A stretch of DNA of 52,281 nt from an uncultured Desulfotomaculum sp. (GCA_946411205.1 CAMKDG010000006.1:1-52281), one strand, 5' to 3'; counted from the stretch's first letter, positions 27,534-35,933 are shown. The notes: generated from the letters alone by a model not told the origin. Made by a program: numbers and translations.

Positions 27534-28196
27534 GTGCTGTGGCGGATTTTTTTGATTATCTTTTTTTTAGCTGTTCCTAAATTGGGCTGGGCAGCAGAGA
27601 GTTTTGGGAGAATCGTTATAGATCCTGGACATGGTGGGTACGATCCCGGCGCTATACGAAAAGGGGTTGCAGAAAAAGATATAAATTTAGAGATTGCTAA
27701 GGAAATAAAAAAAATACTGATGGAGAAAAAAGTTGCCGTCCTGTTAACCAGAGAAGGGGATTATAATCATGCCGTGGTAGGACTTCATGGTAAAGAGGCC
27801 AAAAGATATGATTTTGAACGAAGAATTGAAATGGCCAAAAGTTTTAATGCTGATGCTATGATCAGTATTCATGTTAATGTAAGCCGTCGGAAAAGCTCTG
27901 GTCCCGAAACTTTTTATCTCCCCAAAGATCTCCGTAGTAAGCTGTTAGCGGAAAATATTCAAAAGGAATTACATCAAATACCAGGAATTAATCAGCGACA
28001 GATAAAAAACGGCAGATATTATCTTTTAACCCATACAGAGATTCCCTGTGTTATTGTAGAAACTGGTTTTATCAATAATCCGGAAGAACGGCAACAACTC
28101 TTAAAACCCCAATACCGACAAAAGATTTCAGAAGCCATTACGCGGGGAATTATGGATTATCTTCAAGACAAAAATCTACAGAAGAAGGTGAGCTAA
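27534..28196 (+). CDS. cwlD: N-acetylmuramoyl-L-alanine amidase (CwlD-like)
   Basis: A secreted zinc amidase (Amidase_3), 220 residues. A signal peptide or anchor (MLWRIFLIIFFLAVPKLGWA) is followed by the catalytic domain: the zinc ligand His in VIDPGHGGYDPGA, the Glu in KDINLEIAKEIKK, the His in MISIHVNVSR, and the catalytic Glu in CVIVETGFINNPEER. Length and an N-terminal anchor fit CwlD, which with PdaA makes muramic delta-lactam in spore cortex. The GTG at 27534 follows GAGGTGA at 5 bases; the GTG at 27525 lies inside that site. The polysaccharide-deacetylase-fold gene follows with one base between. Confidence 0.87.
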   Translation: MLWRIFLIIFFLAVPKLGWAAESFGRIVIDPGHGGYDPGAIRKGVAEKDINLEIAKEIKKILMEKKVAVLLTREGDYNHAVVGLHGKEAKRYDFERRIEMAKSFNADAMISIHVNVSRRKSSGPETFYLPKDLRSKLLAENIQKELHQIPGINQRQIKNGRYYLLTHTEIPCVIVETGFINNPEERQQLLKPQYRQKISEAITRGIMDYLQDKNLQKKVS

Positions 28197-28197
28197 T

Positions 28198-29013
28198 TTG
28201 ATTCGAAAATATAACTTACGTCTTGTATTTGGGGTGGTCTTTCTCTTTGGCTGTGTATCTTTGGCGTTTATCCATAATTTATCTGCCTCCGGAGAGGAAT
28301 TACAAGAAAAAAATCCACCGATTTTGGCTATTGTGATTGATGATTTTGGTGGAGCAGACATTCATGGTGTGGCGGAATTCATGAACATGAACGTACCCAT
28401 TACCGTGGCGGTTATGCCCAACTTGCTTCATTCAATAGAGCACAGTAACGAAGCCCACCAAAGAGGGCATGAAGTAATTTTGCATCAACCGATGGAACCT
28501 GTAAAAGGAAAGAAATCTTGGCTAGGGCCCGGAGCCATCACATACGATATGAATGATGAGCAAATCAAAACTACCTTTGTGAAAAATTTGGAATCTGTCC
28601 CTCATGCCAACGGTTTTAATAATCATACTGGTTCCAAAATAACCAGCAGCCGAGAAAAAATAACGTTTATGTTGGAAGTGGCTAAGGAAAAGGACTTGTA
28701 TGTATTGGATAGCATTACGACACCAAATTCCCAGGTAATTCCTGCCGCTAAAGCTTTGCATATTCCTTGGGCAAAGCGAGATGTTTTTTTAGATGATATT
28801 AAAAGTGTGGAATATATTACCAAGCAAATGAAAAAAGGCTGCCAGGTTGCTAAAAAGCAGGGTTATGCAGTGGTTATTGGACATGTCGGTCACGGGGGAG
28901 AAGTAACTGCCCGAGCCGTTAAGGAGGCCATCCCTCTTATTCAGCAAGAAGGAATTAAGATCGTGCCCCTCTCGGAAATTGTTAGGTTAAACAATGAAAA
29001 AGGGAAGATTTAA
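28198..29013 (+). CDS. Divergent polysaccharide deacetylase family protein (YibQ-like)
   Basis: A 271-residue exported protein. An N-terminal hydrophobic anchor (about residues 8-28) precedes a NodB-like barrel of the divergent_PDDEXK/YibQ-type deacetylase family (DUF610): ILAIVIDDFGGADIHGVAEF, then GHEVILHQPMEP, NGFNNHTGSKITSSREKITF, and GYAVVIGHVGHGGEVTARAV. Asp-Asp, His-x-Pro and the NNHxGS motif are the expected metal/catalytic sites. Substrate unknown. The TTG start follows AAGGTGA and is translationally coupled to cwlD, which suggests an envelope or cortex role. Confidence 0.83.
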   Translation: MIRKYNLRLVFGVVFLFGCVSLAFIHNLSASGEELQEKNPPILAIVIDDFGGADIHGVAEFMNMNVPITVAVMPNLLHSIEHSNEAHQRGHEVILHQPMEPVKGKKSWLGPGAITYDMNDEQIKTTFVKNLESVPHANGFNNHTGSKITSSREKITFMLEVAKEKDLYVLDSITTPNSQVIPAAKALHIPWAKRDVFLDDIKSVEYITKQMKKGCQVAKKQGYAVVIGHVGHGGEVTARAVKEAIPLIQQEGIKIVPLSEIVRLNNEKGKI

Positions 29014-29028
29014 CCATAGCCTTTTATA

Positions 29029-29973
29029 ATGTGGTTGATGTCGGGGGAATTTGACTTGAAGCAAGATGGTCCAAGTACAGAAAGCATCTTAAAACAGATC
29101 TCAAGGGAGGCGGCAAGCTCTTCTCTTAACCTTTACTCTCTTCTCAAAGAATTGGCTGATAATATCAACGAGGTGTTATGGTTAAAGTCTCACGATAGAT
29201 TTCTTTATGTTAGTCCCGCCTATGAAACAATTTGGGGACGTAGTTGCCAGAGCTTATATCAGTCACCGGAATCTTTTTTAGAGTCTATTCATCCCGAGGA
29301 TCGAGAAAGAATTATTCAGGCATGGCAGGAGCGGGCTGTTAAAAAGATTGGCTATATCAGGGAAGAATATCGCATTATAAGATCGGATGGCACCCTTCGT
29401 TGGATTTTATCCAAAACCTTTCCTGTCCACGATGAAAAAGGACAAGTCCAATTTTCAGCAGGTATAGCAGAGGATATTACCGAACGAAAACGAGTAGAAG
29501 AGACATTATGGTACAGGAGCTTGCACGATGCTTTGACCGATCTTTACAATCGTGCTTACTTTCAGGAAGAAATGCAGCGATTGGATAATATGCGCGATAA
29601 TCCGGTGGGGTTGCTGATCATTGATATGGATGGTTTAAAAACGGTTAATGATAGTTTGGGTCATCTAATGGGAGATAAACTAATTCAAGATGTTGCCCAA
29701 TTACTTCGATCCTGTTTTAGAAAAAATGATGTGGTAGCCCGGATCGGGGGAGATGAATTTGCTGTACTGTTACCGAGAACCTCCGAGGAAGCAGTACTTG
29801 CCTCTAGTAGGAGAATTCAGGCTAAAGTGGTAGAGTATAACGCTCAAAATGAAATTAACATGGGTTTATCCATTGGCCAGGCCATCCGTCTGGATGCATC
29901 AAAAACCATGCTGGATTTATTTAAGGAAGCGGACGATAAAATGTATGCAAATAAGCCTGATGGCCGCCGCTAA
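29029..29973 (+). CDS. PAS-GGDEF diguanylate cyclase
   Basis: A cytoplasmic enzyme making cyclic di-GMP from two GTP. A PAS_3-type sensor with PAC covers about residues 35-150 (LKSHDRFLYVSPAYETIWGR; GYIREEYRIIRSDGTLRWIL; GIAEDITERKRVEET). The GGDEF domain covers about 160-310, with the active site intact (ARIGGDEFAVLLP) and the inhibitory I-site RKND exactly five residues before it. Activity with product feedback is therefore expected. Starts are ambiguous: ATG 29029, ATG 29038, or TTG 29056, the last having GGGGGA eight bases upstream. The long hairpin at 29974 follows directly. Confidence 0.9.
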   Translation: MWLMSGEFDLKQDGPSTESILKQISREAASSSLNLYSLLKELADNINEVLWLKSHDRFLYVSPAYETIWGRSCQSLYQSPESFLESIHPEDRERIIQAWQERAVKKIGYIREEYRIIRSDGTLRWILSKTFPVHDEKGQVQFSAGIAEDITERKRVEETLWYRSLHDALTDLYNRAYFQEEMQRLDNMRDNPVGLLIIDMDGLKTVNDSLGHLMGDKLIQDVAQLLRSCFRKNDVVARIGGDEFAVLLPRTSEEAVLASSRRIQAKVVEYNAQNEINMGLSIGQAIRLDASKTMLDLFKEADDKMYANKPDGRR

Positions 29974-30035
29974 AAAAGGAAATATAGTGCCACTGGTCCA
30001 CTCCAAAGGGGACCAGTGGCACTATATTTCCTTTT
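29974..30035. terminator. 26-bp perfect inverted repeat, strong terminator or stem
   Basis: The arms 29974-29999 and 30010-30035 are exactly complementary over 26 bp, with a 10-base loop; they begin AAAAGG and end CCTTTT. It starts immediately after the GGDEF stop. It can terminate transcription on both strands but is longer than the other terminators here. Confidence 0.8.
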
Positions 30036-30148
30036 CATCCTGCCATAGCAAAATACCGTGGTGTATGCTACTCTATTTTTGGTAATTTTAAAACCTGTAG
30101 GGAAGCGTTACAATAATACTATGTTTTAAATCAATAGGGGGAAGTGGC

Positions 30149-30508
30149 ATGGATAAAATTAATATTGGCGAGAAATTAAATCTTTTTCATGAGTATTGGA
30201 GTCCCAAAATCTTAGGTGAAGTTAATGAATCCTATGTGAAGGTTGCTAAATTCAAGGGTGAATTTTTATGGCATACTCATGAAAATGAAGATGAAATGTT
30301 TTTTGTTTTAAAAGGACGATTGATGATTAGATTTAGGGATCAGGACATTATTTTAAATGAAGGGGAATTTCTGATTATTCCACAAGGAATTGAACATATG
30401 CCTGTGGCTGAAGAAGAGGTACATGTGATGCTAATTGAAGCCAAAACAACATTAAATACTGGAGAGGTACGAAATGAAAGAACCTTAGAGAAACTTGAAA
30501 AAATTTAG
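30149..30508 (+). CDS. Single-domain cupin protein
   Basis: A 119-residue cupin_2 protein. The metal-binding motif is visible as WHTHENEDEMFFVLKGRLMI (cupin motif 1) with the second motif GEFLIIPQGIEHMP. The His-His-Glu-His ligand set is complete, so a metal-dependent enzyme or small-molecule sensor is likely, but the substrate is unknown. A good GGGGAAG ribosome binding site precedes the ATG. It stands alone before the yqeB block. Confidence 0.82.
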   Translation: MDKINIGEKLNLFHEYWSPKILGEVNESYVKVAKFKGEFLWHTHENEDEMFFVLKGRLMIRFRDQDIILNEGEFLIIPQGIEHMPVAEEEVHVMLIEAKTTLNTGEVRNERTLEKLEKI

Positions 30509-30595
30509 TACAGATCCTTCTCGAAATTGAATTACACAGACAAGTAAACAAGCTACGTTCTTCTAAGGTATGGTTGAGGAGGTTTTCCATTTTAC

Positions 30596-31393
30596 ATGAA
30601 TCGATTGGTCATCGTCAAAGGTGCAGGGGATATTGCTACCGGCATTGCCCATCGTTTGTATTGCAGTGGTTTTCGAGTAGTAACCACAGAACTTTTCCAG
30701 CCAACGGTGATTCGCCGCACGGTCGCCTTTGCCGAGGCTGTTTATACTGGACAGGTAATGGTGGAAGAGATTACGGCTGTGAAGACTTCGCCAGATAGCG
30801 TCCTACAGGTGGTGGAAGAGAGGAAGATTCCGGTGGTAGTGGACCCAACCGGTGCAGTGATCAAACAGCTTCGTCCCTGGGCCGTGGTGGATGCCATCTT
30901 GGCTAAACGAAACATCGGTACTCAAATAAACGATGCATCTGTTGTGATCGGGGTAGGCCCAGGATTTGTGGCCGGGGTGGATGTCCATGCTGTGGTAGAG
31001 AGTATGCGAGGCCATTATTTGGGACGGGTCCTTTATAACGGGCAAGCACTTCAGAACACGGGTGTTCCGGGTGATATTGGGGGCTATACCAAAGAAAGAA
31101 TTTTGCGGGCTCCCTGTGCGGGGGTATTTCAGGCAGAGCGATCCATAGGAACCATCGTTTCGGCCGGAGAAACGGTGGCTTGGGTTAATGATCAACCGGT
31201 TGTAGCAACTATTTCCGGTGTACTAAGGGGGCTGTTGCAAGAGGGGCTGATGGTAGAAGCCGGTATGAAAATAGGGGATATCGATCCCCGCTGTCAGCCG
31301 GAACATTGTTTTACTATTTCGGATAAAGCTAGATCCATTGGTGGCGGAGTATTGGAAGCCTTACTTTACCATGCTGCCAGGGAACATCAATGA
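30596..31393 (+). CDS. yqeB: Selenium-dependent molybdenum hydroxylase maturation protein YqeB
   Basis: A 265-residue protein of the EF2563/YqeB family, whose phylogenetic profile links it to selenium-dependent molybdenum hydroxylases; its biochemical step is not settled. An N-terminal Rossmann-like motif (VIVKGAGDIATGIAHRLYCS) is followed by VVDPTGAVIKQLRPWAVVDA, IGVGPGFVAGVDVHAVVESM, and a C-terminal biotinyl/lipoyl-like region (RAPCAGVFQAERSIGTIVSA). GGAGG occurs about 10 bases before the ATG. It is the first gene of a six-gene block with gaps or overlaps of a few bases. Confidence 0.9.
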   Translation: MNRLVIVKGAGDIATGIAHRLYCSGFRVVTTELFQPTVIRRTVAFAEAVYTGQVMVEEITAVKTSPDSVLQVVEERKIPVVVDPTGAVIKQLRPWAVVDAILAKRNIGTQINDASVVIGVGPGFVAGVDVHAVVESMRGHYLGRVLYNGQALQNTGVPGDIGGYTKERILRAPCAGVFQAERSIGTIVSAGETVAWVNDQPVVATISGVLRGLLQEGLMVEAGMKIGDIDPRCQPEHCFTISDKARSIGGGVLEALLYHAAREHQ

Positions 31394-31406
31394 CAGGGGT
31401 GAGAGG

Positions 31407-32183
31407 ATGAAGCTTTTTAAAGCTCTTTTGGCCGCGGCGGAGCGGGGTGAGGCTGTACAAATGATGACGCTGGTGGACGCACCAGCAGAGAGCAGGGCTA
31501 GTTTGGGGCAAATGCTGGTGCTTTACCCCGATGGTAGAACAGAGGGGCTACTGGTGGATACTCATTTTACTGAAAAAGTGTTGGAGCAAAGTAAGGCCTG
31601 TCAGTGGGAGCAGCCGAAGGTGCTGCCTATTTCTTACAACCAGCAGGAATATCGGATATTTTGGCATTGCCTGACCCGTAAAATGCGAGCAATTATTTTA
31701 GGTGGAGGGCACATTAGCCAACCCCTAGTGTCATTTTTAGCCCAACTGGATTATGAAGTTACAGTTATCGATGACCGTCCGGAATTTGCCAACCGACAGC
31801 GTTTCCCTATGGCCAAACACATTATCTGTGAAGATTTTATCAAAGCCTTGGAGCAAACCGCCTTTGATGACAATACAGCGGTTATCATTGTTACCCGAGG
31901 TCACCGTTACGACTTGGATTGTCTTAGAAGTATTGCCGGTCAAAGGGCAGGTTATTTAGGGATGATTGGCAGCTTGCGGCGGGTAAAGGCTGTACTGCAA
32001 TTATTAAAAGAAGAGGGAGTCTCTACAGAATGGCTGAATGCACTCAAAACTCCCATTGGTTTAGATCTGGGTGCCCAGAGTCCGGCGGAAATCGCCCTGA
32101 GCATTGCGGCAGAAATAGTGGCTCATTTTAAGGGTGGCCGGTACTTACCGTTATGTTCACTGGGAGGGCGGAGAAATGGATAA
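31407..32183 (+). CDS. XdhC-family protein with C-terminal Rossmann domain
   Basis: A 258-residue protein. The C-terminal half is a typical XdhC_C Rossmann domain: RAIILGGGHISQPLVSFLAQ, VTVIDDRPEFANRQRFP, AVIIVTRGHRYDLDCLRSI, and GYLGMIGSLRRVKAVLQLL. XdhC proteins insert sulfurated (or here selenated) molybdenum cofactor into xanthine dehydrogenases. The N-terminal 90 residues look like a worn XdhC_CoxI-type region lacking its GG-C motif. The ATG at 31407 has GTGAGAGG directly upstream; the longer reading from 31338 overlaps yqeB and has no such site. It overlaps the next gene by 8 bases. Confidence 0.87.
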   Translation: MKLFKALLAAAERGEAVQMMTLVDAPAESRASLGQMLVLYPDGRTEGLLVDTHFTEKVLEQSKACQWEQPKVLPISYNQQEYRIFWHCLTRKMRAIILGGGHISQPLVSFLAQLDYEVTVIDDRPEFANRQRFPMAKHIICEDFIKALEQTAFDDNTAVIIVTRGHRYDLDCLRSIAGQRAGYLGMIGSLRRVKAVLQLLKEEGVSTEWLNALKTPIGLDLGAQSPAEIALSIAAEIVAHFKGGRYLPLCSLGGRRNG

Positions 32184-32514
32184 AATAATCTTGCAGCGGA
32201 TCTGTGAACTACAACAGATGGAAGAGGGGATTCCCTTTGCCTTGTTGACCATCCTTTCCACCAAAGGTTCCACCCCCCGTAAGGCCGGAGCAACGATGCT
32301 GATGGAACGTACGGGCAGAACCTTTGGCACCATCGGTGGTGGTTGTGGCGAGGCCGAGGTAAAGCAGCGGGCGTTAATGGCTATGGATGATCAGACTTGT
32401 TGCATTCATAGGGTGAATATGGTGAACGATGTGGCTGCCGAAGAAGGGATGGTCTGTGGTGGCATCATGGAAGTGTTCATTCAAGTATTTCCCGGGTCGT
32501 CATGCCAAGGATGA
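32176..32514 (+). CDS. XdhC N-terminal (CoxI) domain protein
   Basis: A 112-residue protein consisting only of the XdhC_CoxI domain: FALLTILSTKGSTPRKAGAT, then RTFGTIGGGCGEAEVKQRAL, and VCGGIMEVFIQVF. In classical XdhC this domain is the N-terminal part of one chain. Here it is a separate gene placed after the Rossmann-domain gene. The conserved GGGCGE and VCGG cysteines are present, so it is probably functional and may complement the preceding protein. GGAGGGCGGAG precedes the ATG. The yqeC gene starts within its last codons. Confidence 0.85.
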   Translation: MDKIILQRICELQQMEEGIPFALLTILSTKGSTPRKAGATMLMERTGRTFGTIGGGCGEAEVKQRALMAMDDQTCCIHRVNMVNDVAAEEGMVCGGIMEVFIQVFPGSSCQG

Positions 32515-33290
32515 ACACACCCTTGATCTGGAAAGAAATCCTCCAGGAGCTACCCTCCCCCACCGTGGTAACCCTCATCGGTGGGGGAGGCAAGACCGCT
32601 CTGCTGTACTATCTGGTGAATCACTTGAATTCTTTAGGCATCCGGGCGGTGGCAGCGACGACAACCAAGCTATCCGCTTTGCGTAGGGATAGTGGATTTG
32701 CCGAGATTCACAGTATTACAGAGGGGTGCGAGTTGCTGAGGAATCGGATTGAGGGGCAGGCAACTGTTACGCTGGTGTATGGGAAGGATCACAACCCCGA
32801 TAAAATGATGGGCATTCCAAGGGAATGGGTGGATCAATTAGCCCAACAGTTTCCCCAAACCATCTTTTTGGTGGAGGGAGATGGTTCAGCCGGTCGCTCC
32901 CTCAAGGGCCATCTGCCCCATGAACCGGTGATTCCCGCTAGTACTAGGTTGGTGATTCCGGTGATCGGTATTGATATCCTGGGAACCCCTTTGCATAGCC
33001 ACTTTGTGCACCGCCCCGAGCGAGTGATACAAATGATCGGTGCCCCGGCGGAAACCGTTATCACTACGGAGATGGTACTACAATTATTGTTTCATTCCGA
33101 GGGTTATCTGAGCCAATGCCCGCCGAACAGCCAAGTATTGCCCTTTATCAATAAGGTAGAAGACTCGCTAGGTGTTAGACAAGCTCAGCAATTGGCCGAA
33201 GGTATTTTGTCCAGGCAACACGCTCAAATTCAAAACGTTGTCATCGGTAGCTTAGCACGGCAAGAATTTTTTGGTACCAGGAGGTTATGA
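32502..33290 (+). CDS. yqeC: Selenium-dependent hydroxylase maturation protein YqeC
   Basis: A 262-residue P-loop protein of the YqeC family, associated with selenium cofactor biosynthesis for molybdenum hydroxylases. The P-loop-like motif is VVTLIGGGGKTALLYYLV, followed by AVAATTTKLSA, FLVEGDGSAGRSLKGHLPHE and a C-terminal region ending FGTRRL. Either ATG 32502 or ATG 32511 may be used; both lie inside the end of the previous gene, which indicates translational coupling. It overlaps the next gene through ATGA. Confidence 0.9.
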   Translation: MPRMNTPLIWKEILQELPSPTVVTLIGGGGKTALLYYLVNHLNSLGIRAVAATTTKLSALRRDSGFAEIHSITEGCELLRNRIEGQATVTLVYGKDHNPDKMMGIPREWVDQLAQQFPQTIFLVEGDGSAGRSLKGHLPHEPVIPASTRLVIPVIGIDILGTPLHSHFVHRPERVIQMIGAPAETVITTEMVLQLLFHSEGYLSQCPPNSQVLPFINKVEDSLGVRQAQQLAEGILSRQHAQIQNVVIGSLARQEFFGTRRL

Positions 33291-34312
33291 TCATCAAAAA
33301 AGTAAGGGTAGAAGATGCAGTAGGGATGGTGCTGGGACACGAACTAACCAAGATTGTGCCGGGAAGCTATAAAGGGCCGGCCTTTCGCAAAGGGCATATC
33401 ATTCGAGAGCAAGATATCCCTCATCTAAAGGACCTAGGCAAAGAACACATCTACCTTATTGAAATGGGAGCAGGACAGCTGCACGAAAATGATGCCGCTG
33501 CTCGTATCGCCCAGGCTGTGTGTGGCACCAATGTAGAAACGGCTGCGCCATCCGAAGGACGCGTCAATCTGACCGCTACCTCCACCGGTTTGTTAAAGAT
33601 TAACCGACAGGCAGTGGCAGAATTAAATGAAATAGAGAAGATAGCTTTCTCCACCAAACACTCTGATCGGTTGGTGAAACCCGGCGACTTGGTAGCTGCT
33701 GTAAAAATTATACCCTTGGTCATTGAGGGCAGAGCGATAACGGAGGCGGAAGAAACGGCAGCTAAGCACGGTGAAGTTCTTCAAGTACTTCCCTTGTCCC
33801 CGCTGAAGGTAGGCATCGTGATCACTGGCAACGAAGTGTATTATGGCAGAATACAGGATAAGTATGCCCCGGTTATTGCCGATAAAGTCCGCTATTACGG
33901 CGCAGCACCGGGTGATGTCCTGTACCAGCCGGATGATCCAGAGGCCATTAGCCAGTCCATCCTAGAACACGTCAAACAGGGAGCCGATATTGTGATTGCT
34001 GCGGGAGGCATGTCAGTGGACCCGGATGATGTAACCCCGGAAGCTATCCGTGCTACCGGAGCGGCTGTTATTACCTACGGCACCCCAGTGCTACCCGGAG
34101 CCATGTTTATGCTGGCCTATTTAGGCGATACGGCTATTATCGGAATGCCCGCTTGCGGGATGTATGCCAAAACCACCGTGTTCGATTTGGTTTTCCCACA
34201 TATTCTGGCTGGAGAGCGACTAACCAGAAAAGATATTGCAGCCATGGGCTACGGAGGATTATGCAGCAATTGTTCAGCCTGCAGTTATCCTCACTGCCCC
34301 TTTGGTAAATAG
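33287..34312 (+). CDS. MoeA-like molybdopterin-binding protein
   Basis: A 341-residue protein. The C-terminal two thirds contain a MoCF_biosynth/MogA-like fold (LKVGIVITGNEVYYGRIQDK, DIVIAAGGMSVDPDDVTPEA, LPGAMFMLAYLGDTAIIGMP). It lacks the N-terminal MoeA domains of normal length. It is expected to handle molybdopterin or its adenylated form in cofactor assembly for the hydroxylase. The extreme C-terminus carries a cysteine cluster, CSNCSACSYPHC, which may hold zinc or an iron-sulfur cluster. It starts within the yqeC stop (ATGA) and ends one base before the mocA-like gene. Confidence 0.85.
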   Translation: MIIKKVRVEDAVGMVLGHELTKIVPGSYKGPAFRKGHIIREQDIPHLKDLGKEHIYLIEMGAGQLHENDAAARIAQAVCGTNVETAAPSEGRVNLTATSTGLLKINRQAVAELNEIEKIAFSTKHSDRLVKPGDLVAAVKIIPLVIEGRAITEAEETAAKHGEVLQVLPLSPLKVGIVITGNEVYYGRIQDKYAPVIADKVRYYGAAPGDVLYQPDDPEAISQSILEHVKQGADIVIAAGGMSVDPDDVTPEAIRATGAAVITYGTPVLPGAMFMLAYLGDTAIIGMPACGMYAKTTVFDLVFPHILAGERLTRKDIAAMGYGGLCSNCSACSYPHCPFGK

Positions 34313-34313
34313 T

Positions 34314-34925
34314 ATGGTTTCTGCGGTACTGCTGGCAGCGGGGCAGGCCAGGCGCATGGGAAAGCCAAAGCAGCTGCTGCCAATGGGCGATAAGCCGATG
34401 GTTTGGCAGGTGGCAGCAACGGCCTGTGGGGCCGATTTGTTAGAAGTGGTGGTGATTACCGGGGCTGCGGGGGAAGCGGTGGGACAGGCGTTAGCAGGTC
34501 TGCCTTTACGGATTGTCCACAATGATCACTGGCAAACCGGTCAGGCCAGCGGGATTCGGCTGGCAGTTACGGCATTAGATGCCAGGGCTAAAGCGGTGCT
34601 GTTTTTGTTGGCCGACCAGCCACTGGTGGATGTAGCACTGCTTACTAAACTGGTTCAAAGGTATCGGGAGACTGGCGCCAGCCTGGTAGTTCCGCGCTGG
34701 CAAAACCAGCGTGGTAATCCAGTTTTATTTGATCTTACCCGCTGGCGGAGTGAGTTATTGCAATTGACAGGAGATCAAGGGGCCAGAGGAATTCTGGCGG
34801 CCAACCCGCAGTGTATCGAATTTTTCGATTTGCCCAGCCCGGAGGTTTTGGGGGATGTGGATACGCCGGAAGAATATTGTCAGATGCAGAAGTTGTGGCA
34901 ACGGCTGCGTGGAAATAGCCAGTAA
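34314..34925 (+). CDS. mocA: Molybdenum cofactor nucleotidyltransferase (MocA-like)
   Basis: A 203-residue NTP_transf_3 protein. The nucleotide-binding motif is VLLAAGQARRMGKPKQLLPM, followed by HNDHWQTGQASGIRLAV, AVLFLLADQPLVDVALLTKL, RGNPVLFD and DVDTPEEY. In E. coli MocA adds CMP to Mo-molybdopterin for xanthine dehydrogenase-type enzymes. That role fits here because the block serves a molybdenum hydroxylase. The ATG at 34314 is one base after the previous stop; the longer reading from 34236 is out of context. It is the last gene of the maturation block. Confidence 0.9.
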   Translation: MVSAVLLAAGQARRMGKPKQLLPMGDKPMVWQVAATACGADLLEVVVITGAAGEAVGQALAGLPLRIVHNDHWQTGQASGIRLAVTALDARAKAVLFLLADQPLVDVALLTKLVQRYRETGASLVVPRWQNQRGNPVLFDLTRWRSELLQLTGDQGARGILAANPQCIEFFDLPSPEVLGDVDTPEEYCQMQKLWQRLRGNSQ

Positions 34926-34967
34926 TCAAGCGAAACAAAGTGAATGATAGTTTCTTCGAAAAAGTTA

Positions 34968-34998
34968 TTGACTATCACCTTGGGTAGTAGCTTATGAT
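34968..34998 (+). promoter_or_regulatory. MerR-type promoter with 19-bp spacer and operator dyad
   Basis: The -35 TTGACT (34968-34973) and -10 TATGAT (34993-34998) are separated by 19 bases instead of 17, the hallmark of promoters twisted open by MerR-family proteins. CTATCACCTTGGGTAGTAG (34972-34990) within the spacer is a dyad with arms CTATCACC and GGTAGTAG. It lies directly before the merR-like gene, so autoregulation is expected. Confidence 0.8.
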
Positions 34999-35016
34999 CC
35001 TTTTGAGGTGAGAAAC

Positions 35017-35892
35017 ATGTTGATTAAAGAAACAAGCAAGATAACAAATGTAACGAAAAAGGCAATCGAATATTATATAGAACAGGGTTTACTTGCTCCT
35101 GCCATTTTAGACAACGGATATCGGGATTTTAGTGAAAAGGATGTAGCATGCTTAAACAAAATTTCTATTCTTCGAAAAGTAGGACTTAGTACAGAGGAAA
35201 TTAAAACAGTTTTTGCAGATGAAACTGGCAGTACACTACAAAAGCTTTCAGTTCAGAAAGAGCTGACCCTGCAAAGAGAGCAGGTACGGAAAACCATACT
35301 TGACCAACTTTCCGGTGGCAAAAGCTATTCCGATGTAGTAGCAGAACTAGAAGTAATTGAACAAGGAACAATCATTACGGATAGATTATTAGAGGCATTT
35401 CCGGGGTATTATGGCAGATTTATTTGTTTGCATTTTGCGCGTTTTCTGAATGAGCCGATTAAAACCAATGAACAGTTAGTGGCATATCAAGAAATTCTGG
35501 AATTTTTGGATACTATGCCGTCTTTACACTTTGCTCAAGATTTGCAAGACTACTTGATTGAATATACCCAGCAGATTAGTAGCCAAAATATTATTGCAAT
35601 GATTGAAACTACAAAGCAATCCATCGAAGATCCAGAGAAATTCTTATCAGAGCACAAGGAGATACTGGAACAATATGTAGCATTCAAACAGTCGGATGAA
35701 TATAAAAATTCTCCCATCTTTACGATGCAAAACGTACTTAAAGAATTTAATCGTGCCAGTGGCTACTATGATGTTTTCATTCCTGCAATGAAAAAGCTCA
35801 GTGCTTCTTATGCTGAATATTATAGGCAAATGGAACTTGCCAATGATAAACTACTTGAGCAGTATCCCGAAATTGCAAAATTGAATTGCTAA
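35017..35892 (+). CDS. MerR-family transcriptional regulator
   Basis: A 291-residue regulator. The N-terminal winged helix (LIKETSKITNVTKKAIEYYI, then EQGLLAPAILDNGYRDFSEK) and dimerisation helix are typical MerR. The long C-terminal region (about residues 120-291) is helical and rich in Gln, Tyr and Glu, probably a ligand-binding domain of the multidrug-sensing kind; ligand unknown. The ATG at 35017 follows GAGGTGAG. It is transcribed from the 19-bp-spacer promoter with almost no leader. It has no obvious target gene other than itself. Confidence 0.87.
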   Translation: MLIKETSKITNVTKKAIEYYIEQGLLAPAILDNGYRDFSEKDVACLNKISILRKVGLSTEEIKTVFADETGSTLQKLSVQKELTLQREQVRKTILDQLSGGKSYSDVVAELEVIEQGTIITDRLLEAFPGYYGRFICLHFARFLNEPIKTNEQLVAYQEILEFLDTMPSLHFAQDLQDYLIEYTQQISSQNIIAMIETTKQSIEDPEKFLSEHKEILEQYVAFKQSDEYKNSPIFTMQNVLKEFNRASGYYDVFIPAMKKLSASYAEYYRQMELANDKLLEQYPEIAKLNC

Positions 35893-35933
35893 AGCGAATG
35901 AGCCTAGTGCTTATCATGCTACTTTTTTCTTCT

